Positions 36,971 through 45,336 are shown, counted from the stretch's first letter. The stretch is DNA of 48,480 bases from UKL13-2 sp044228625 (GCA_044228625.1 JBGAUM010000011.1:1-48480); one strand, 5' to 3'. The notes: generated by a model not told the origin, from the letters alone. Translations and numbers: made by a program.

Positions 36971-37903
36971 TTATGAGTCCAGTCCCAACATCAACGATGC
37001 ATTCTGCAATGCTGCACGGCCAGCACCTTTGCCCAAGTTGTCGTGCCGCGCGACGAGAACCGCCTGACCATTTTTGGGATTGTCGAAGACAAACAACTCG
37101 AGCCAGTTGGTGTCGTTCAGCGTTTCGGCTTCCAGGTCAGCGGGCGGTTCAGCACTGTAGGGTTTCACGGCGACAAATTTCTGTCCCGCATAGTGCGCGG
37201 CAAGCGCCTCATGCAGTTGAGCGCCCGTGACACTCTTGGTCCAGGACCAAAGCGGCAGCGGAATTTCCACCAGCATGCCTTGCCGGAAGCGTCCGACTGA
37301 CGGCGTGAACACCGGTGCGTGCGTTAGGCCGCTGTACTTCTGCATTTCCGGCAAATGTTTGTGCGCAAGCTTCAATCCGTAAGCCATGAACGGCGTCTTG
37401 GATTTCTCGCCGCCCGGTTCTTCGAAAGACTCGATCATCTGCCGCCCGCCGCCGCTGTAGCCGGAAACGCCCCACATGGTGAGCGCGGCATCGCGCGCAA
37501 TCAGGCCGGTATCCACCAGCGGGCGGACCAGCGCGATGAAGCACGTGGACCAGCAACCCGGGTTCGCCACGCGCCTGGAAGCAGCGATCACCCGCGAATG
37601 ATCGCGGGTGAGCTCGGGAAATCCAAAGGCCCAACCCTCCGCGACGCGGTGCGCCGTGGATGCGTCGATCACGCGCGTGTGATCGTTGCCGATCATCGCC
37701 ACGGACTCCTTCGCGGCATCGTCGGGCAAACAAAGGATCGCGAGGTCGACGGCGTTCAGCAAGCGCTTTCGTTCGTCCCGATCCTTGCGTTTGTCCGGCG
37801 CAATGCTCACCACCTCCACGTCGCCGCGCGCATCCAGGAGCTCGCGGATCAGCAGGCCGGTGGTGCCATGCTCGCCATCGATGAAGAGGGTGGGCCTGGC
37901 CAT
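36971..37903 (-). CDS. argC: N-acetyl-gamma-glutamyl-phosphate reductase, type 2
   Basis: ArgC reduces N-acetylglutamyl phosphate to the semialdehyde in arginine synthesis. The 310-residue length, the N-terminal FIDGEHGTTGLLIRELL nucleotide fold and the active-site cysteine in VANPGCWST fit the shorter type-2 branch. WGVSGYSGGGRQMI and KHLPEMQKYSGL are further conserved segments. It is the last gene of a minus-strand unit after a flavin/2Fe-2S reductase and a peroxiredoxin, 7 nt after the latter. These partners have no evident link to arginine. Other arg genes are not in the window. Confidence 0.95.
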   Translation of the reverse strand: MARPTLFIDGEHGTTGLLIRELLDARGDVEVVSIAPDKRKDRDERKRLLNAVDLAILCLPDDAAKESVAMIGNDHTRVIDASTAHRVAEGWAFGFPELTRDHSRVIAASRRVANPGCWSTCFIALVRPLVDTGLIARDAALTMWGVSGYSGGGRQMIESFEEPGGEKSKTPFMAYGLKLAHKHLPEMQKYSGLTHAPVFTPSVGRFRQGMLVEIPLPLWSWTKSVTGAQLHEALAAHYAGQKFVAVKPYSAEPPADLEAETLNDTNWLELFVFDNPKNGQAVLVARHDNLGKGAGRAALQNASLMLGLDS

Positions 37904-37910
37904 GCGGGCG

Positions 37911-38411
37911 TCAGATTTGGGTCAACATGGTCTCGGCGTTGGAGACCTCGAATTTGCCGGGGCCTTCGACGTTGAGTGACTTCACCACGCCGTTGTCGAC
38001 CACCATTGAGCAACGGTTCATGCGCACACCGAAATTCTTGGCAGTGAGGTCCAGCTCAAGCCCCAAGGCCTTGGTCCAGGTCGCGGCGCCATCGCCCATC
38101 ATGCGGATTTTCCCCTGGGTGCCTTGGTCTTTTGCCCATGCGCCCATGACAAACGCATCGTTGACCGACACACACCAGATTTCGTCAATGCCCTTTGCCT
38201 TGAAATCCGCATAGTGCTTGAGATAGCCCGGCACATGCTGGGCCGAACAAGTGGGCGTAAAGGCGCCGGGCAGCCCAAAGATGGCGATCTTCTTGCCTTT
38301 GGTCAGTTCGCTGACTTTGAAATTGTTCGGGCCCAGAGTGCACCCCGCGGTTTCTTCCGCGATGAATTCGCTCAGGGTGCCTTCGGGCAGGGTGTCGCCA
38401 ACTTTGATCAT
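37911..38411 (-). CDS. Peroxiredoxin, Prx5 type
   Basis: The 166-residue peroxidase reduces hydrogen peroxide and organic peroxides. The peroxidatic cysteine is C55 in LPGAFTPTCSAQHVPGY, a hallmark of Prx5; a further cysteine at C80 (IWCVSVND) may resolve it or be left to glutathione/glutaredoxin. There is no glutaredoxin fusion. The ATG at 38411 has GAGGAG about 6 nt upstream. It is co-oriented with the reductase gene (21 nt upstream) and argC (7 nt downstream). The reductase might supply electrons, but that is only a positional idea. Confidence 0.94.
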   Translation of the reverse strand: MIKVGDTLPEGTLSEFIAEETAGCTLGPNNFKVSELTKGKKIAIFGLPGAFTPTCSAQHVPGYLKHYADFKAKGIDEIWCVSVNDAFVMGAWAKDQGTQGKIRMMGDGAATWTKALGLELDLTAKNFGVRMNRCSMVVDNGVVKSLNVEGPGKFEVSNAETMLTQI

Positions 38412-38432
38412 GATGCGCTCCTCGATATGGAA

Positions 38433-39467
38433 TTACAGCGTGGGCGCCGCTTGCGGCGCGAAAGTGAATGAATCGGCAAAGAACTCGTCGTCAGGCAAAC
38501 CGCGCGCTGCAAACGTCTCACGCGCGATGTCAATCATGGGCGGCGCGCCGCAGGCATACACCTGATAGCCGGCCAAAGAGTCAAAATCGTCCAGCACGGC
38601 CTGGTGCACAAAACCAGTGCGGCCTGCCCAATTATCTTCGGCTTTGGGGTCGGACAACACGGGAATGAAAGTAAAGTTGGGCTTCTCGTTGGCCCACTGA
38701 ACGGGAAGATGCGGCATATAGAGGTCCGCCAGCGAGCGGCATCCCCAATAAAGCACCATCTCCCGGTCGGTATGGATATGCAGCGCGTGTTCGATCACCG
38801 ACTTGATGGGTGCAAAGCCGGTGCCGCCAGCGAGGAAGATGATGGGTTTGGTGGATTCCTCGCGCAGGAAAAAAGTACCTAGCGGGGCTTCAAAACGCAA
38901 AATGGCCCGGTCGCGCATTTCGTTGAACACGTAGTTCGTGAAATGGCCGTCAGGCACCAGGCGGATATGCAGTTCAATATGCGCGTCACGATGTGGCGCA
39001 TTCGCCATGGAAAAGCTCCGCCGCTTGCCGTCCTTCAGAAGAATGTCCAAGTACTGTCCTGCGAGAAACTGCAGCCGCTCTTGCGCCGGCAACTTCAGGT
39101 ACAGGATGGCCACGTCCGGCGCGGGCTTTTCCACTTTCTCCACGCGGCAAGGTAGCGTGCGTACTTGCATGTCGCCTGCCCCGCCGATCTCCTTGACCTG
39201 CAGTGTCAGGTCGGACTTGGCACGACCCACGCAAAACAGGGCTTTGCCGGCCACCTTCTCCTCGGGGCGTAGCGTACGCTCCTGATATTGGCCGTAGTCA
39301 AAATCTCCGGATACCAGGGTGCCCTTGCAGGAACCGCAAGCGCCATTTCGGCAGCCATACGGCAACCCGATGCCCTGACGCATGGCGGCTTCAAGGATGG
39401 TTTCGTCGTCAGCGGCCTTGAAGGTATGGCCTGACGGCTGCAAGGTGATGGTGAATTCCTGGCTCAT
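38433..39467 (-). CDS. 2Fe-2S/FAD oxidoreductase (CDP-6-deoxyglucoseen reductase-like)
   Basis: The 344-residue protein joins an N-terminal plant-type 2Fe-2S ferredoxin domain (cluster ligands in CRNGACGSCKG and a later LFCVGR) to an FAD-binding domain (RSFSMANAP) and an NAD(P) domain (FLAGGTGFAPIKSVI, with ending YACGAPPMI). This layout is shared by AscD-type CDP-6-deoxy-3,4-glucoseen reductase and by many oxygenase reductases. No sugar-nucleotide genes are near. It could serve an oxygenase such as the Rieske protein at 1979-3079, but that gene is 35 kb away. ATG at 39467 is used; the frame is open 18 nt further. Confidence 0.88.
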   Translation of the reverse strand: MSQEFTITLQPSGHTFKAADDETILEAAMRQGIGLPYGCRNGACGSCKGTLVSGDFDYGQYQERTLRPEEKVAGKALFCVGRAKSDLTLQVKEIGGAGDMQVRTLPCRVEKVEKPAPDVAILYLKLPAQERLQFLAGQYLDILLKDGKRRSFSMANAPHRDAHIELHIRLVPDGHFTNYVFNEMRDRAILRFEAPLGTFFLREESTKPIIFLAGGTGFAPIKSVIEHALHIHTDREMVLYWGCRSLADLYMPHLPVQWANEKPNFTFIPVLSDPKAEDNWAGRTGFVHQAVLDDFDSLAGYQVYACGAPPMIDIARETFAARGLPDDEFFADSFTFAPQAAPTL

Positions 39468-39476
39468 GACGCTCAC

Positions 39477-39482
39477 TATACT
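39477..39482 (+). promoter_or_regulatory. Candidate -10 for the epimerase-like pseudogene
   Basis: TATACT at 39477-39482 matches the -10 consensus at five of six positions and ends 8 nt before the ATG at 39491, so the start site would be at or next to that ATG. No good -35 is seen. Confidence 0.35.
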
Positions 39483-39490
39483 CACGCCCT

Positions 39491-40331
39491 ATGCGTGATT
39501 CGAAAACAGTATTGATTGTGGGATTTGGCGATACAGGGAAGCGCGTTGCGCATCTGGTCAAGCGCCAATATCGGGTCATTGCGCTGATTCGCGATCGGAC
39601 AACTTGCCGGCTTGCGGGTTTGCCACTTTGCCCCGCCTCCTTCGAAGGGGATTCGTGACACGCGCACCCGGAATCTCATCGCCGCACTTTGGCCTGCCAA
39701 ACCTACGGCAAAGCGCGCGATGCTATCACGCGTGCCGCCACCCCGTTTGCTCTACGTGAGTACCAGCGGGGTCTACGGAGATTGTGGGGGCTCCCGTGTA
39801 GATGAAACGCGACCCCTGAATCCCAAGACGGCCCGCGCCCGGCGACGAGTCGATGCTGAGCGCACCTTGGTCAACGTCGCAAGGCGAACCCAAGTGCGGC
39901 TGTCGGTGTTGCGAGCGCCTGGGATTGTGTCCGAATCCCGCTTGCCCTTGGAGCGACTGCGCCGCGGGACACCGGCTTTGGCCGCCGAGGATGATGTTTA
40001 TGTCAATCACATCCATGCGGAGGATCTTGCACGTGCGGCGGTTGCCGCCTTGCGCTTGGCGAGGCGCGGACGCGTTTTCAACTGTGTGGACGATCGGCCG
40101 CAGAAAATGGCGGACTACTTCGATCGTATTGCGATGCGGGCCGGATTGCCCAAGCCCACGCGGGTGACGCGCCTTGTTGCTGAGCACACGATACCGGCCA
40201 CGCTCTATTCGTTCATGGATGAATCGCGACGATTGTCCAATGCGCGACTCAAGCGCGAGCTCAAATTTCAATTACGCTTTCCAAGCGTGGACATGCTGTT
40301 GGACCAGGTATTTGGCCCAACCAACGCGTGA
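39491..40331 (+). pseudogene. NAD(P)-binding SDR/epimerase-like gene, internally deleted and frameshifted
   Basis: The ATG at 39491 opens a Rossmann-fold N-terminus (VLIVGFGDTGKRVAHLVKRQYRVIALIRD), but this frame stops at 39656-39658. From about 39612 another frame carries on the same protein with HFAPPPSKGIRDTRTRNL, STSGVYGDCGGSRVDETRPL, VNHIHAEDLARAAVAAL and FNCVDDRPQKMADYFD, to a stop at 40331. Relatives have about 30-45 more residues between the two parts, so a segment was lost and the frame changed near 39595-39625. The function in intact relatives is not established; they are YeeZ-like NAD-dependent epimerase/dehydratase proteins. It converges with fxsA, ending 3 nt away. Confidence 0.8.
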
Positions 40332-40333
40332 TG

Positions 40334-40738
40334 TCAAACCTCGCGCCGAAAATCGGCGTCGATCACGCGTCCGCGGCGCGGGTGGTGCACGGGGACCACC
40401 TGCAACACCGGCTCGCGAATCGGCCAAAGCAGCACGACCATGGCCATCACATCGGAGATCAGCCCCGGGAAAATCAGCAACAAACCCGCCAACACGGTGC
40501 GGAAGCTGTCGATCAGGGCGGCAAGGGAAAAGCGACCCTGTGACAAAGCGCTGCCCAAGCGCGCAAGCAGCGAAAACCGCGCTTGCTTGATGAGCACAAT
40601 GCCCGCCGCGGCGGCAAACACCAACCACGCCAACACCCACGCGCCGCTCCCCGCAGGGCCATCCGCCAAACGATAAAGCAACATGCCCTCCGCCAACGGG
40701 AAGGCCAGTAAAATCAAAAGAATCACACCCCGAAACAT
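40334..40738 (-). CDS. fxsA: FxsA-family membrane protein
   Basis: FxsA is a small inner-membrane protein; in E. coli its overproduction relieves phage T7 exclusion by the F plasmid. The 134-residue protein has three to four helices, with conserved LAEGMLLYRLADGPAGSG after the first helix, IVLIKQARFSLLARL, and AGLLLIFPGLISDVMAM. The C-terminal tail is cytoplasmic and basic, with HHPRRGRVIDADFR. The ATG at 40738 fits the family. It is flanked by two broken genes, the epimerase-like pseudogene and cutA. Confidence 0.92.
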   Translation of the reverse strand: MFRGVILLILLAFPLAEGMLLYRLADGPAGSGAWVLAWLVFAAAAGIVLIKQARFSLLARLGSALSQGRFSLAALIDSFRTVLAGLLLIFPGLISDVMAMVVLLWPIREPVLQVVPVHHPRRGRVIDADFRREV

Positions 40739-40788
40739 TTCAATTGTCTCTTTCAGAGAACCCTACAGTAACGCCAGATAAAACCGCG

Positions 40789-41120
40789 ATGAGGAAATCA
40801 ACGCCGGATCTCGTGGTTGCGATGACCACAGTACCCGATGAGGCGGCGGCTGTAAAGTTGACTGAGGCGTTGTTGCAACAACGCCCGCGGCATGCGTCCA
40901 TCGGTTCCCGATGGGTCATTCCACGTATCACTGGCGAGGTAAGATTGAAACGGCAAGTGAGTTCACACTCCTGATCAAAACCCGTCGATCCTTATGGAGT
41001 GAACTTGCGGCAGCGATTCGGGGTCTCCATCCTTATGACACTCCCGAAATCCTCGCAATGCCCATCGATTTCGTGGCGATGCCGTACTTGAATTGGATCC
41101 AGGATGAAACAACTCCTTAG
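40789..41120 (+). pseudogene. cutA: CutA-like divalent cation tolerance protein, single-base frameshift
   Basis: CutA is a small trimeric protein linked to copper tolerance. Frame one from the ATG at 40789 reads LVVAMTTVPDEAAAVKLTEALLQQR and then leaves the family. The rest of the domain is in another frame: ACVHRFPMGHSTYHWRGKIETASEFTLLIKTRR to HPYDTPEILAMPIDF and a stop at 41120. Adding one T between 40885 and 40886 restores the expected RLAACV join. The break is a one-base deletion, either real or a sequencing error. The 3' end overlaps the dsbD-fragment start by 17 bases, so the original gene order is kept. Confidence 0.85.
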
Positions 41121-41628
41121 CCCATCAAAACGATGGCTGCCTTTATTGGGGATGCTGGCGGTCGCAGGCGCGACTGCCAGCGAAAACTTGTTGCCCCCAG
41201 AGCAGGCTTTCCGTGCACAAGCGCGCATGCTTGATCGCAAGACCACGGAAGTCCGATTTGCGATTGCGCCTGGCTATTACCTTTATCGCAAGCGATTCCA
41301 AGTTGAATTGATCGGCAAAGCAGTCCCAGGCGCACAGATCAAGTTTCCCAAGGGACGAATCAAGGAGGATCCGACTTTTGGGCGCGTGGAAACCTATGAG
41401 GGGTCGTTGACCTTCAGGTTTCGCAGTGGAGCGGTCAATGCGGGTGAGGCGGTTGGCCTGAAAGTGATCTCCCAAGGTTGCGCAGAAAAGGAGGGGGTTT
41501 GCTTCCCGCCGTTTACGCAGTCGTTCAAATTGACCTCTGAAACAAAAGAGTGGGCATCTGCCCAACATGATTCGGTCGGCTCGTTTGCGGCGAGTCCGCC
41601 CACCAATCGATTTATCCAGCGACCGTGA
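41104..41628 (+). CDS. DsbD N-terminal-domain protein (membrane and thioredoxin domains absent)
   Basis: DsbD normally passes electrons from cytoplasmic thioredoxin to the periplasm and has about 570-600 residues. This 174-residue product has only a signal peptide (about 1-26) and the immunoglobulin-like alpha domain, with the reactive pair C126 and C133 in SQGCAEKEGVCFPP. The eight-helix core and C-terminal thioredoxin domain are missing; after KLTSETKEW the chain ends in about 25 unrelated residues. The stop overlaps the GTG start of tlpA (GTGA at 41625-41628). Third positions are AT-richer than in the accBC region. It may be functional as an accessory domain or a remnant. Confidence 0.85.
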   Translation: MKQLLSPSKRWLPLLGMLAVAGATASENLLPPEQAFRAQARMLDRKTTEVRFAIAPGYYLYRKRFQVELIGKAVPGAQIKFPKGRIKEDPTFGRVETYEGSLTFRFRSGAVNAGEAVGLKVISQGCAEKEGVCFPPFTQSFKLTSETKEWASAQHDSVGSFAASPPTNRFIQRP

Positions 41629-42170
41629 ACCGGCGCCATGCGATCGCCATCCTAGGATCGGGAGTCTTGATTGTCGGGTTAGGTGGGCTGGCAGTCTTTC
41701 TTTCTGAGGAAAATCCAAAGTCGAACGAGATTCGTGCGTCACTGTCCGGGGCCGCAATCCACGCGGAATCTTTTTTGGACGACCAGGGGATGCAGCAATC
41801 ATTGGGGAAATGGTCAGGACGACCGATTCTGCTCAACTTCTGGGCGACTTGGTGTGCCCCCTGTCTCGATGAGATGCCGCTGCTCAACGCTTGGAGCAGA
41901 AAATCTGTGAATGGGATTCAAATTGTTGGGATCGCCGCTGATTCCCGCTCAAATGTAGAAAAGTTCAAAAAGAAATTTGGGATCACTTTTCCACTATTGG
42001 TTGACGAGGCGAAGGCAATCGAATTCTCAAGACGGCTCGGTAATCGCACGGGATTGCTGCCATTCAGTGTGCTTTTGGGCCCCAATGGTGACGTTTTGGC
42101 GACATTCTTAGGTGCGGTCGATAACGACAAAGTTAGCCAAATTGAGGCAATTGCATCTAAAAATCGTTAA
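41625..42170 (+). CDS. TlpA/ResA-type membrane-anchored thioredoxin
   Basis: The 181-residue protein has an N-terminal membrane anchor (about 7-27) and a periplasmic thioredoxin fold. The redox motif is C77-A-P-C80 in NFWATWCAPCLDEMP, and FPLLVDEAKAIEFSRRLGNRTGLLPFSVLLGPNGDV includes the cis-proline region (residues about 140-160). Proteins of this type reduce disulfides in the periplasm, often for cytochrome c maturation. The GTG at 41625 overlaps the stop of the dsbD fragment, so they are coupled. In relatives the full DsbD would supply its electrons. With that core absent here, another donor such as CcdA elsewhere would be needed. Confidence 0.9.
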   Translation: MNRRHAIAILGSGVLIVGLGGLAVFLSEENPKSNEIRASLSGAAIHAESFLDDQGMQQSLGKWSGRPILLNFWATWCAPCLDEMPLLNAWSRKSVNGIQIVGIAADSRSNVEKFKKKFGITFPLLVDEAKAIEFSRRLGNRTGLLPFSVLLGPNGDVLATFLGAVDNDKVSQIEAIASKNR

Positions 42171-42229
42171 ATGTAACGAATGAATCTTAACGGTTGGATT
42201 CCTTTGGGTTGCCGTCCATCAGCATGACA

Positions 42230-42286
42230 CAATTGGATGATGACGACTGTTGCAATTGCCCGCTTTTGTGTAATTTGCGACAATTG
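42230..42286. repeat. Three CAATTG copies in the accB upstream spacer
   Basis: CAATTG occurs at 42230-42235, 42253-42258 and 42281-42286, with a related CAAATTGC at 42291. The spacer 42171-42515 (345 nt) has no gene and is AT-richer than its surroundings. The repeats could be binding sites or chance. Confidence 0.3.
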
Positions 42287-42323
42287 TTGCCAAATTGCAT
42301 CAAAAGGTAGGTAATTTTCAAAG

Positions 42324-42339
42324 TGTCCTTGTCTGGACA
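42324..42339. promoter_or_regulatory. Inverted repeat upstream of accB
   Basis: TGTCC (42324-42328) and GGACA (42335-42339) are complements around a 6-nt centre, 36 nt before the candidate -10 of accB. It could be an operator; evidence is symmetry alone. Confidence 0.3.
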
Positions 42340-42374
42340 TTTGATCAAAGATTCAGGCAAACTGCGGCCGGCAT

Positions 42375-42395
42375 TAGAATGTGAGCTTTCTCACA
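42375..42395 (+). promoter_or_regulatory. accB: Candidate accB promoter -10 with overlapping perfect inverted repeat
   Basis: TAGAAT (42375-42380) matches the -10 consensus at five of six positions, and TTCAGG 17 nt upstream is a weak -35. TGTGAG (42380-42385) and CTCACA (42390-42395) form a perfect 6-bp inverted repeat with a 4-nt centre at the predicted start site. It could be an operator or a 5'-end hairpin of the accBC mRNA. Confidence 0.45.
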
Positions 42396-42515
42396 CCGCC
42401 AAGTTTTGGCCTTGGTCAATTTTCAGTGCCACGGCGGCTCCAGAACATCGGTCCATCGCGACCCGTTAGAACATGTCTGGGCGACGACAGACCAAACCGG
42501 AGGAGGCATTAACCC

Positions 42516-42977
42516 ATGGATCTGCGCAAGATCAAGACGCTGATCGACCTTGTGGAACAGTCCGGCATCGCCGAACTGGAAATCACCGAGGGCGAAGAGA
42601 AAGTCCGAATCAGCCGGCACGGCATGGCCCCGACCTTCACCGCGGCGATGCCCATGCAAACCCAAATTGGCGTGCCGATGACGGTCGCCGCGTCGGCGCC
42701 CGCCACATCTCCTGCCGCTGCGGCTCCCGCTGCTGAACCGGTCGGCCATCAACTAAAATCTCCCATGGTGGGAACGTTTTATCGCTCCCCGTCGCCTGGC
42801 GCGCCTTCCTTCGTGGAAGTCGGCCAAGCGGTCTCTAAAGGCCAGACCTTGTGCATTATCGAAGCCATGAAGCTGCTCAACGAAATTGAGTCAGACGCGG
42901 CCGGGGTAGTCAAAGCCATCTTGGTGGAGAACGGACAACCTGTCGAATACGGCCAACCCTTGTTTGTCATCGAATAG
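42516..42977 (+). CDS. accB: Biotin carboxyl carrier protein of acetyl-CoA carboxylase
   Basis: AccB carries the biotin that shuttles CO2 in the first step of fatty acid synthesis. The 153-residue protein has the N-terminal MDLRKIKTLIDLVEQSGIAELEI helix region, an Ala/Pro-rich linker (about 56-80) and the biotinyl domain with K119 in IIEAMKLLNEIE. GFYRSPSPGAPSFV-type residues before it form the thumb loop. GGAGG lies about 11 nt before the ATG. accC follows 45 nt later. The usual betaproteobacterial neighbour aroQ is not upstream. Confidence 0.96.
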   Translation: MDLRKIKTLIDLVEQSGIAELEITEGEEKVRISRHGMAPTFTAAMPMQTQIGVPMTVAASAPATSPAAAAPAAEPVGHQLKSPMVGTFYRSPSPGAPSFVEVGQAVSKGQTLCIIEAMKLLNEIESDAAGVVKAILVENGQPVEYGQPLFVIE

Positions 42978-43022
42978 GCGGCGCGGATGGCCGTCTTTTC
43001 CAGTGCCCAGAAACCGGGCGCC

Positions 43023-44390
43023 ATGTTTGAGAAGGTGCTGATCGCCAACCGTGGCGAAATTGCACTGCGGATCCAGCGCGCATGTCGTGAGATGGGGATC
43101 AAAACGGTGGCCGTGCATTCGGAAGCGGACGCGGACGCGAAGTACGTGATGCTGGCCGATGAGTCCGTTTGCATTGGACCCGCCCCTTCGAAGGACAGTT
43201 ACCTCAATATCCCTGCGATCATCAGTGCAGCCGAGGTAACGGACGCTCAAGCCATTCATCCCGGGTATGGCTTCCTGTCTGAGAACGCCGATTTTGCCGA
43301 GCGAGTTGAAAATTCGGGTTTCGTTTTCATTGGACCGCGCCCGGAAAACATTCGCACCATGGGCGACAAGGTCGCCGCCAAGGCGGCAATGAAAAAGGTT
43401 GGGGTGCCCTGCGTACCTGGGTCGGATGGCGCGCTCCCCGATGATCCGAAAGAGATTCGCCGAATTGCCTCCGAAGTCGGTTACCCGGTCATCATCAAGG
43501 CCGCAGGTGGCGGAGGGGGTCGCGGCATGCGCGTGGTCCACACGGAGGCTGCACTGGTCAATGCCGTCCAAATGACACGATCGGAAGCCCAGTCGGCATT
43601 TGGCAATCCCATGGTGTACCTCGAAAAATTCCTGGAAAAACCGCGCCATGTCGAAATCCAGGTGTTGGCCGATGAGCACAAGAACGCCATCTTCCTTTGG
43701 GAGCGCGATTGCTCGATGCAGCGCCGCCATCAAAAGATCATCGAGGAAGCCCCCGCACCAGTCATGAAGGCGAAGGTGCGCGATCGCATCGGCGAGCGGT
43801 GCGCCGAGGCCTGCGTAAAGCTCGGATATCGCGGCGCGGGCACGTTTGAGTTCCTGTACGAGAACGACGAGTTCTATTTCATCGAGATGAATACCCGCGT
43901 GCAGGTCGAGCACCCGGTGTCAGAAATGATTACGGGGATCGATATCGTGCAAGAGCAAATCCGCATTGCCGCAGGCCAGCGGATGCGGTATCGCCAAAAG
44001 GATGTCGCATTGCGCGGTCACGCGATTGAATGTCGCATCAATGCGGAGAATCCTGTCACTTTCGTTCCGTCGCCAGGGCGCATTACCCGGTTTCACGTGC
44101 CCGGCGGTCCCGGTATCCGCGTGGATTCCCATGTGTATGCCGACTACTTTGTGCCGCCGCATTATGATTCCCTGATCGCCAAAGTCATTGCGCACGGCGA
44201 CACGCGTGAGCAGGCGTTTGCTCGCATGCGGACGGCCCTCTCTGAAATGGTGGTTGAAGGCATCCAGACCAACCTGCCCCTTCATCAGGAGCTTCTGAAC
44301 GACGCCGCATTCATTGCCGGGGGGACGTCGATCCACTACCTTGAAGAGCGGATGGCCAAACTCAAGAAGATCGCTGGCGAAGGCGATTGA
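43023..44390 (+). CDS. accC: Biotin carboxylase subunit of acetyl-CoA carboxylase
   Basis: AccC carboxylates the biotin on AccB using ATP and bicarbonate. The 455-residue length is standard. The N-terminus MFEKVLIANRGEIALRI, the ATP-grasp glycine loop AAGGGGGRGM, ERDCSMQRRHQK and EMNTRVQVEHPV are all present. The ATG at 43023 gives the usual N-terminus; an in-frame ATG at 42987 would add 12 non-conserved residues. The gene lies between accB and prmA, a common order. Confidence 0.97.
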   Translation: MFEKVLIANRGEIALRIQRACREMGIKTVAVHSEADADAKYVMLADESVCIGPAPSKDSYLNIPAIISAAEVTDAQAIHPGYGFLSENADFAERVENSGFVFIGPRPENIRTMGDKVAAKAAMKKVGVPCVPGSDGALPDDPKEIRRIASEVGYPVIIKAAGGGGGRGMRVVHTEAALVNAVQMTRSEAQSAFGNPMVYLEKFLEKPRHVEIQVLADEHKNAIFLWERDCSMQRRHQKIIEEAPAPVMKAKVRDRIGERCAEACVKLGYRGAGTFEFLYENDEFYFIEMNTRVQVEHPVSEMITGIDIVQEQIRIAAGQRMRYRQKDVALRGHAIECRINAENPVTFVPSPGRITRFHVPGGPGIRVDSHVYADYFVPPHYDSLIAKVIAHGDTREQAFARMRTALSEMVVEGIQTNLPLHQELLNDAAFIAGGTSIHYLEERMAKLKKIAGEGD

Positions 44391-44418
44391 CGGCCGCGAC
44401 CGTCGCGGAGATTCTCCG

Positions 44419-45312
44419 ATGAGTTATTGGAACATCACGCTGGAAATTCCCCATGCGCAAGCCGATGCGTTCGGAGACGCGCTGATCGAGTGTGGCGCGC
44501 TGTCCGTGGACCTCGCAGATGCGCATGAAGGCACACCTTCGGAAATGCCGATCTTTGCGGAGCCCGGTTCAGAAGCAGGCCTGTGGGCGCTGTGTCGCCT
44601 TCGAGCGCTCCTGCCCTCAGCATCAGACGCGCGCTCAATCGTTCAGCAAGCCGCAGCAGTGAGCGGCTACGCAGCCGCCGACTTTGCGGTCGAGTCTCTG
44701 GAGGATGCAGACTGGGTGTCGGTATCTCGCGCGCAATTCAAGCCGATTCAGGCCGGCAAGAGTCTGTGGGTGGTCCCTTCGTGGCATGAGGTCCCCGCTC
44801 AAGCCGGAATTGCGATCCGCCTTGACCCTGGCGCCGCGTTTGGAACAGGCGGGCATCCTACAACCCGGATGTGTCTGCAGTGGCTCGAGGAGAATATGCA
44901 ACTTGTGGAGCAGCGCCACATCATCGACTACGGCTGTGGATCCGGCATTCTCGCGATTGCCGCAATGAAGTTGGGCGCATTAAGTGCCGTGGGGATCGAT
45001 ATTGATCCCGTCGCACTGCCCGCGGCAAGCGAAAATGCGCGGATCAACGGCGTAGTGGTTGAGTTTCGCGATGCGAACGAATCGGTGGGCGACCCTGCGG
45101 AAGTTGTCGTTGCCAATATCCTTGCCAATCCTCTCAAGGCATTGGCACCCGCATTGGCGCGCCATACCCGTGTGCGCGGTCATTTGGTTTTGGCAGGATT
45201 GCTGGATGTGCAGGCCGGGGAACTCATTGAGATTTACGCGCCTTGGTTTGACCTGGAATGTTGGAGATCCATTGAAGGCTGGAGCTGCCTGGCAGGTGCG
45301 CGCCGCGCCTGA
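44419..45312 (+). CDS. prmA: Ribosomal protein L11 methyltransferase
   Basis: PrmA trimethylates lysines and the N-terminus of ribosomal protein L11 using SAM. The 297-residue protein has the N-terminal recognition domain (about 1-60), the linker, and a Rossmann methyltransferase domain with GAAFGTGGHPTTRMCL, DYGCGSGILAIAAMKLGA, GIDIDPVAL and the catalytic-loop VVANILANPL. GGAG lies about 8 nt before the ATG. It follows accC by 28 nt and probably shares its transcript. Confidence 0.96.
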   Translation: MSYWNITLEIPHAQADAFGDALIECGALSVDLADAHEGTPSEMPIFAEPGSEAGLWALCRLRALLPSASDARSIVQQAAAVSGYAAADFAVESLEDADWVSVSRAQFKPIQAGKSLWVVPSWHEVPAQAGIAIRLDPGAAFGTGGHPTTRMCLQWLEENMQLVEQRHIIDYGCGSGILAIAAMKLGALSAVGIDIDPVALPAASENARINGVVVEFRDANESVGDPAEVVVANILANPLKALAPALARHTRVRGHLVLAGLLDVQAGELIEIYAPWFDLECWRSIEGWSCLAGARRA

Positions 45313-45336
45313 AAGCCATCCGCTTGTCGGCGCCGC

